The notes below the pieces were generated by a model that was not told the origin of the DNA, searched no databases, and saw only the letters and a program-made list of their open reading frames with translations. A stretch of DNA of 10,602 nt from Christensenella sp. UBA5399 (GTDB lineage: Bacteria > Bacillota > Clostridia > Christensenellales > Christensenellaceae): NCBI GenBank assembly GCA_002407725.1, contig DHOD01000146.1, forward strand, positions 1 to 10,602, given 5' to 3'. The first letter of the stretch is position 1. Each line of letters starts with the position of its first letter. Shown piece after piece: positions 7,496-10,602 of the stretch. Made by a program: the position numbers and the translations under genes.

Positions 7496-7524
7496 ATCAT
7501 ACTATAATGTCTTCAAAATTGAAA
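7496..7524 (-). promoter_or_regulatory. Candidate promoter of the lipoprotein gene
   Basis: Read on the minus strand, TTTCAA (7519-7524) is followed by a 17-bp spacer and TATGAT (7496-7501), a 5 of 6 match to the -10 consensus. The -35 is weak. It lies just past the terminator of the upstream ATPase gene, as expected for a new unit, and gives a leader of about 40 nt to ATG 7449 or about 110 nt to ATG 7380. Confidence 0.45.
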
Positions 7525-7550
7525 GTACGCGCTGCTCTTTTTCGCAATGG

Positions 7551-7575
7551 AAAAACCCCCGGGCTTCTTCGGGGG
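7551..7575 (-). terminator. Intrinsic terminator after the P1B ATPase gene
   Basis: On the minus strand CCCCCG (7570-7575) pairs with CGGGGG (7556-7561) across an 8-nt loop and is followed at once by five Ts (7551-7555). It lies about 65 bp past the ATPase stop codon and separates it from the lipoprotein gene. Confidence 0.82.
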
Positions 7576-7641
7576 TGGACATTGTTCCGGGATACATCGC
7601 CTATGTTGATGCGCTTCCAATTATTTCATCGGTGAGTCGTA

Positions 7642-9552
7642 CTAATAGTTTTCATACTGCGCCTCGCGCACAACATGGCTGTTTTTTGTCTTTTGCTTTT
7701 TGATGCCCCACCTTAAAAGCAACGCCGAGTTGATAATGACCACAACCGAGCCTGCATTGTGTACCAGTGCACCCACAACCGGATTCAGCACGCCCGCTAT
7801 TGCAAAACCAATTGCTACAAAATTCAATATCAATGAGAAAGCAATATTCTGCTTGATCGTGCGCATCATTTTTTGCGACAACGCCAACAGATGCGGAACG
7901 GACTTGATGTCGTCACGGATCAACGCGATATCTGCCGCATCAATTGCGATATCACTGCCAATCCCACCCATGGCAATGCCAACAAGCGCGGTTTTGAGCG
8001 CAGGCGCATCGTTGATGCCGTCGCCAACCATGCAGACAGGTTCGTTTCCTGCCTGGTATGCGCGGATGGTTTCCAGTTTCGTTTCCGGCAGGCAGTCCGC
8101 ACGCACATCCCGGATCCCGGAGAGCCCCGCAATGTGGGAGGCTGCCGCTTCCGCATCCCCCGTCAGCAGAACCGTCTGCACGCCGGTTTCGTGGATCGCG
8201 GCGATCGTCTGCGCTGCGTCCGGACGCGGCGTGTCCGACAGAGCGATCAGCCCGGCGGCGCAGCCGTTCCTTGCGAGATAGATCACGGTGCATCCTTTCC
8301 GCTTTGCTTTATCAGCCAATATAAGCAGCTCCCGCGGAAGCGGGATTTTTTGTTCCGCCATCAGCGCCTCTTTTCCCGCAAGTATCTCCTGACCGGTTAC
8401 CCGTGCGGCGACGCCGCGCCCGGCCAGCAGCTCAAACGCTTCCGGCTGCCCCGGTAAAGCTCCGTGCTTCTGCCGATAACCGGCCACAATCGCCTTGCCC
8501 AGCGGATGCTCCGAGCGCAGTTCTGCGGCGGCTGCCAAAGAGAAAAGCGTTCGGTCGTCCAGCAAGGAATCGACGCTATGCACCTGCACCACCTCGGGCC
8601 GGCCGTAGGTGAGCGTACCCGTTTTGTCGAAGGCGATGCGTTTGACCTGGGACAGCCGCTCAAGCGCATCCCCTTCACGGACCAGAATCCCGAATTTCGT
8701 GGCGTTGCCAATCGAGGCCATGACCGCGGTCGGGGTGGCAAGCACTAAGGCGCAAGGGCAGAACACGACCAAGATAGTGACGGAGCGGATGATTTCGCCG
8801 GTGACGAGCCAGGTGATTCCTGCGGCCAGCAGGGCGGTCACGACGATCCACGTGGCCCAGCGGTCGGCGAGTCCGACGATTTTCGCTTTTCCGGCGTCGG
8901 CGGACTGCACCAGCCGGATCATGCGCTGAAGGGAGCTGTCCTCTCCAACTTTTTGCGCGGTCATGTCAAAGGTGCCGAACTGGTTGACCGTCCCGCTGAA
9001 CACCTCGTCGCCCGCGCCTTTATCCACGGGCAGGGATTCCCCCGTCATTACGGACTGGTCGATCGAGGTTTGCCCTTTGAGGATCGTCCCATCCACGACG
9101 ACGGTTTCTCCGGCCAGCACGCGCAACACGTCTCCGATCTCCACCTGCTCCGCAGGGACGATTTCTTCCCTTCCATCCCGCACCACGCGGGCGGTCGCGG
9201 GCGTCAGATGGACCAGCTTTTCGATCCCGGCGCGGGCCTTCGCCACGGTGCGCTCTTCCAGATAACCGCCGACGGCCATGATAAAGGCCACTTCACCCGC
9301 GGCAAAAGTTTCTCCGATCATGATGGAAGCGACCAGTGCGATGGACACCAGGACATCCGCTTTGATGTCGAATCGGGTTACAAGACCGGTGACGGCACCT
9401 TTCACGATCGGGATGCCGCAGAGCAGAATTGGCACCCAGGCCGCGTCGATCGGCAGGTTCCCGATATGGAAGAAGCTGACGACCAGCGCGGGAATGGAAA
9501 GAACGAGGAAAAGCACAGTCCTTTTTCCCTCGTTTTTCAAGAATGCAATCAA
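7642..9552 (-). CDS. P1B-type heavy-metal-transporting ATPase
   Basis: A 636-residue membrane pump that uses ATP to move a soft or divalent metal ion, normally outward. In order: two N-terminal membrane helices (about 12-28, 38-58), a further helix pair (about 65-98), the actuator domain with TGES (170-173), a helix with the metal-site motif CPC (265-267), the phosphorylation site DKTGT (309-313, D309), the P1B marker SEHPLG (347-352), TGDAEAA (464-470), GDGINDAP (510-517) and two final helices. All catalytic motifs are intact. There is no N-terminal HMA domain or His-rich region. The last helix carries HNAGS (598-602) and NS (608-609), not the MxxSS of CopA or the Asp-containing motif of ZntA/CadA, so the metal cannot be named safely. 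The start is TTG 9552, with AAGGGAG 7 nt upstream. The gene lies downstream of, but is separately transcribed from, a CsoR-type repressor gene. The stop codon is TAG. Confidence 0.95.
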   Translation of the reverse strand: MIAFLKNEGKRTVLFLVLSIPALVVSFFHIGNLPIDAAWVPILLCGIPIVKGAVTGLVTRFDIKADVLVSIALVASIMIGETFAAGEVAFIMAVGGYLEERTVAKARAGIEKLVHLTPATARVVRDGREEIVPAEQVEIGDVLRVLAGETVVVDGTILKGQTSIDQSVMTGESLPVDKGAGDEVFSGTVNQFGTFDMTAQKVGEDSSLQRMIRLVQSADAGKAKIVGLADRWATWIVVTALLAAGITWLVTGEIIRSVTILVVFCPCALVLATPTAVMASIGNATKFGILVREGDALERLSQVKRIAFDKTGTLTYGRPEVVQVHSVDSLLDDRTLFSLAAAAELRSEHPLGKAIVAGYRQKHGALPGQPEAFELLAGRGVAARVTGQEILAGKEALMAEQKIPLPRELLILADKAKRKGCTVIYLARNGCAAGLIALSDTPRPDAAQTIAAIHETGVQTVLLTGDAEAAASHIAGLSGIRDVRADCLPETKLETIRAYQAGNEPVCMVGDGINDAPALKTALVGIAMGGIGSDIAIDAADIALIRDDIKSVPHLLALSQKMMRTIKQNIAFSLILNFVAIGFAIAGVLNPVVGALVHNAGSVVVIINSALLLRWGIKKQKTKNSHVVREAQYENY

Positions 9553-9568
9553 GAAAACGCTCCCTTCT

Positions 9569-9584
9569 ATACCGCTAGGGGTAT
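9569..9584 (-). promoter_or_regulatory. Repressor operator at the ATPase start point
   Basis: ATACC (9569-9573), six bases, GGTAT (9580-9584) form a dyad extended by one outer T/A pair on each side (9568-9585). It covers the predicted transcription start (about 9584) and ends just before the ribosome binding site. The same ATACC-N6-GGTAT core occurs at the repressor gene's own promoter. Assignment to the CsoR-family protein is inferred from this shared core and from the pseudo-palindromic operators with C and G tracts known for the family. Confidence 0.72.
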
Positions 9585-9590
9585 ATGTAT

Positions 9591-9619
9591 ATTATATCAA
9601 TATGGGTATATCGTGTCAA
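9591..9619 (-). promoter_or_regulatory. Consensus sigma-A promoter of the ATPase gene
   Basis: On the minus strand the element is a perfect TTGACA (9614-9619), a 17-bp spacer and a perfect TATAAT (9591-9596), with TGA before the -10 giving an extended -10 as well. Such a strong promoter fits a gene held off by a repressor and opened on metal stress. Confidence 0.9.
9594..9609 (-). promoter_or_regulatory. Second operator-like dyad inside the ATPase promoter
   Basis: On the plus strand ATATC (9594-9598), six bases and GGTAT (9605-9609) differ at one position from the ATACC-N6-GGTAT core. It overlaps the -10 and most of the spacer, and its centre is 25 bp from the first operator. Its presence suggests two repressor units on this promoter. 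The role is inferred from sequence similarity only. Confidence 0.5.
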
Positions 9620-9620
9620 T

Positions 9621-9652
9621 AAAAAAGCAGCGGCTTTTGAAAAAACCGCTGC
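9621..9652 (-). terminator. Intrinsic terminator after the csoR-family gene
   Basis: On the minus strand GCAGCGG (9646-9652) pairs with CCGCTGC (9627-9633) across a 12-nt loop and is followed by six Ts (9621-9626). It begins 17 bp past the repressor stop codon and ends one base before the -35 of the ATPase promoter, so the two genes form separate units. Confidence 0.9.
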
Positions 9653-9669
9653 CCGAATTTTCGGAGATC

Positions 9670-9948
9670 TTACGACATCCGTGAAAAATGCTCGATCGCC
9701 TTGGCAAAATTGGCTATGGTCTTATCCGCGTCGCCATGCTCGATCCCTTCCCGGACACAGTGATTCAAGTGCCCTTCCAGAACGATCTGGCCGACCTTGT
9801 GCAAAGCGCTTTTTGCGGCGTTGATCTGCATCAGAATATCTTCGCACGGAATGTCCTTGTCGATCATCTTATTGATCGCGTTGACCTGGCCTATGATTTT
9901 ATTGAGCCTCCTGTGCAGATTTTCGGAATCCATACATTGCCGCATCAT
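9670..9948 (-). CDS. CsoR/RcnR-family metal-sensing transcriptional repressor
   Basis: A 92-residue all-helical DNA-binding protein of the CsoR/RcnR (DUF156) family, whose tetramers block promoters until metal binding releases them. The family core is clear: NLHRRLNKIIGQVNAINKMI (10-29), DIPCEDILMQINAAKSAL (32-49) and VLEGHLNHC (56-64). The metal ligands C35, H60 and C64 match the Cys-His-Cys set of copper-sensing CsoR, not the His-Cys-His-His set of nickel/cobalt RcnR. C5 and H63 are extra potential ligands. P34 sits where a Tyr is usual in classical CsoR, so the metal is not certain. ATG 9948 and ATG 9945 are adjacent, with GGAAGG (9955-9960) upstream of both. The likely targets are its own promoter and that of the P1B ATPase. 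Confidence 0.93.
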   Translation of the reverse strand: MMRQCMDSENLHRRLNKIIGQVNAINKMIDKDIPCEDILMQINAAKSALHKVGQIVLEGHLNHCVREGIEHGDADKTIANFAKAIEHFSRMS

Positions 9949-9962
9949 TATCTTCCTTCCAG

Positions 9963-9984
9963 ATACCTATACCGGTATGTATAG
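9963..9984 (-). promoter_or_regulatory. Autoregulatory operator of the csoR-family gene
   Basis: The core ATACC (9963-9967), six bases, GGTAT (9974-9978) repeats the architecture found at the ATPase gene. Nested in it is the perfect 10-bp palindrome ATACCGGTAT (9969-9978). An overlapping dyad CTATAC-N6-GTATAG spans 9967-9984. The block starts 2 bp from the -10 and covers the predicted start point, so a bound repressor would prevent transcription of its own gene. Confidence 0.7.
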
Positions 9985-9986
9985 TG

Positions 9987-10015
9987 ATTATACCATGACG
10001 GGTGCTTCACGTCAA
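9987..10015 (-). promoter_or_regulatory. Sigma-A promoter of the csoR-family gene
   Basis: On the minus strand TTGACG (10010-10015) is followed by a 17-bp spacer and a perfect TATAAT (9987-9992) preceded by TGG, an extended -10. The predicted start, near 9980, lies inside the operator dyad. Confidence 0.88.
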
Positions 10016-10050
10016 ACGCGCAAGTATCCGGGAAACGATTTCGATTGTAG

Positions 10051-10566
10051 TCCTACATTGTGGACGGAGAGGATATCACGGCATTCAACGACCAAAGGCT
10101 GACCGAATATCGTCGCCGTGACGTGGGTTTCGTATTCCAGTTTTACAACCTAATCACCAATCTGACCGCTCTTGAAAATGTAGAATTTGCCGCAGATGTA
10201 TCTCGCAACCATTTGGATACCCGCGAAACTCTTATAAAGGTCGGTCTTGGGGACCGACTGCGAAATTTTCCAGCCCGGCTTTCGGGTGGCGAGCAACAAC
10301 GCGTCGCCATTGCCCGCGCAGCAGCTAAAAATCCTTTGCTGCTTCTGTGCGACGAGCCGACTGGCGCACTCGACTACTTAACGGGTAAGACCGTACTCGG
10401 GCTTCTGGCCGACATCAATCGATAATACCGGAAGACCGTTATTATCGTCACGCACAACACTGCATTGGCCACGCTGGCTGACCGGGTTATTCATATCAAA
10501 AGCGGTCGGATCGAGGGGGTAGAACAGAACGCCAACAAGAAATCGGTCGAGGAGGTTGAATGGTGA
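10051..10566 (+). pseudogene. Remnant of a MacB-type ABC transporter ATPase
   Basis: The reading frame encodes the middle and end of an ABC ATPase of the MacB/LolD-like group that powers FtsX-type permeases. Visible parts are the VDGEDIT strand, a Q-loop in [10 protein letters not shown], the signature [14 protein letters not shown] and Walker [14 protein letters not shown]. An in-frame TAA (10423-10425) interrupts it. After the stop the same frame continues with KTVIIVTHNTALA, which contains the H-loop histidine, and ends VEEVEW at TGA 10564-10566. The N-terminal part with Walker A is absent: a TAG at 10048-10050 lies in frame and the upstream DNA is the repressor promoter. With no ATP-binding loop and a stop before the H-loop, the product cannot be a working ATPase. 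Homology begins near 10051. A single base change could restore the internal stop to a sense codon. Confidence 0.85.
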
Positions 10567-10595
10567 TGAAACAGCTTTTACTTAATGTCTGCTGA
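10560..10595 (+). pseudogene. Start of a probable permease gene, broken early
   Basis: An ATG at 10560 (or 10566) overlaps the end of the ABC ATPase frame and is preceded by a strong GAGGAGG (10549-10555). This is the usual layout for the FtsX-type permease that pairs with a MacB-like ATPase. The frame reads MVMKQLLLNVC and meets TGA at 10593-10595. The window ends 7 bp later, so I cannot tell whether this is a frameshift, a nonsense change or a deletion scar. Confidence 0.4.
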
Positions 10596-10602
10596 ACGAA
10601 CT

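Noticed and set aside
7631..7650. GGTGAG...GTACTAATAG resembles the 3' end of 23S rRNA
   Set aside because: The resemblance is limited to about 15 bases, part of it is the ATPase C-terminal coding end, and the surrounding sequence does not resemble rRNA. It is treated as chance.
8953..9684. 243-codon plus-strand frame across the ATPase 5' end and its promoter
   Set aside because: It runs antisense through conserved ATPase motifs and through the minus-strand promoter and terminator. The translation is unlike any family I know.
9950..10050. Transposon end or attachment site at the efflux module boundary
   Set aside because: The palindromes here are explained by operator and promoter positions. 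I found no matching inverted repeat or duplication at the other side of the module near 7500-7640.
10060..10425. Intact 121-aa ABC transporter protein
   Set aside because: It lacks Walker A and the H-loop, and the same frame continues with conserved ABC sequence after the stop codon, so it is a fragment of a decayed gene. The GTG at 10060 is an internal Val codon.

Overview
The window looks like chromosome from a low-to-mid-GC Gram-positive bacterium, most likely a clostridial member of the Bacillota. This is inferred from gene content (DUF1934, DUF1846 and a CsoR-family regulator with a P1B ATPase), from strong GGAGG-type ribosome binding sites, and from near-consensus sigma-A promoters in AT-rich gaps between genes of balanced base composition. 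No rRNA, tRNA, CRISPR array or recognisable insertion sequence is present.

Left part (1-2775, + strand): a short run of housekeeping-type genes of poorly known function. It holds a DUF1934 beta-barrel protein (129-551), a UlaG-like metallo-beta-lactamase-fold hydrolase (630-1280) and a DUF1846/UPF0371 protein (1291-2775). The last two are tightly spaced and probably co-transcribed.

Centre (2776-6228, + strand): a 283-bp AT-rich gap carries a good promoter and a leader of about 170 nt for transcription termination factor Rho (3059-4648), which has an acidic insert after its N-terminal domain. Rho ends at a 12-bp-stem intrinsic terminator. Next come a small two-half cysteine-rich (CCG/HdrB-like) protein (4802-5461) and an unrecognised 207-aa protein (5605-6228) whose best promoter implies a nearly leaderless mRNA.

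Right part (6244-9948, - strand): a two-domain lipoprotein (6244-7380), an HMA-less P1B heavy-metal ATPase (7642-9552) and a CsoR-family metal-responsive repressor (9670-9948). The repressor and ATPase genes are separate transcription units. The repressor gene has its own terminator, and each gene has a near-perfect sigma-A promoter with a shared dyad, ATACC-N6-GGTAT, at its start point. The ATPase promoter has a second near-copy over its -10 and spacer. This is a compact, self-contained metal-efflux circuit.

Right edge (10051-10602, + strand): the remains of a MacB-type ABC transporter ATPase. It has no Walker A, an in-frame stop before the H-loop, and an overlapping start of what was probably its permease. 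The ABC remnant begins directly upstream of the repressor promoter, which suggests that the efflux module or a deletion broke the older transporter operon. I see no wholly new system. The most informative items are the operator architecture of the efflux module, its unclear metal specificity, the unknown 5605-6228 protein and the small cysteine-rich protein.
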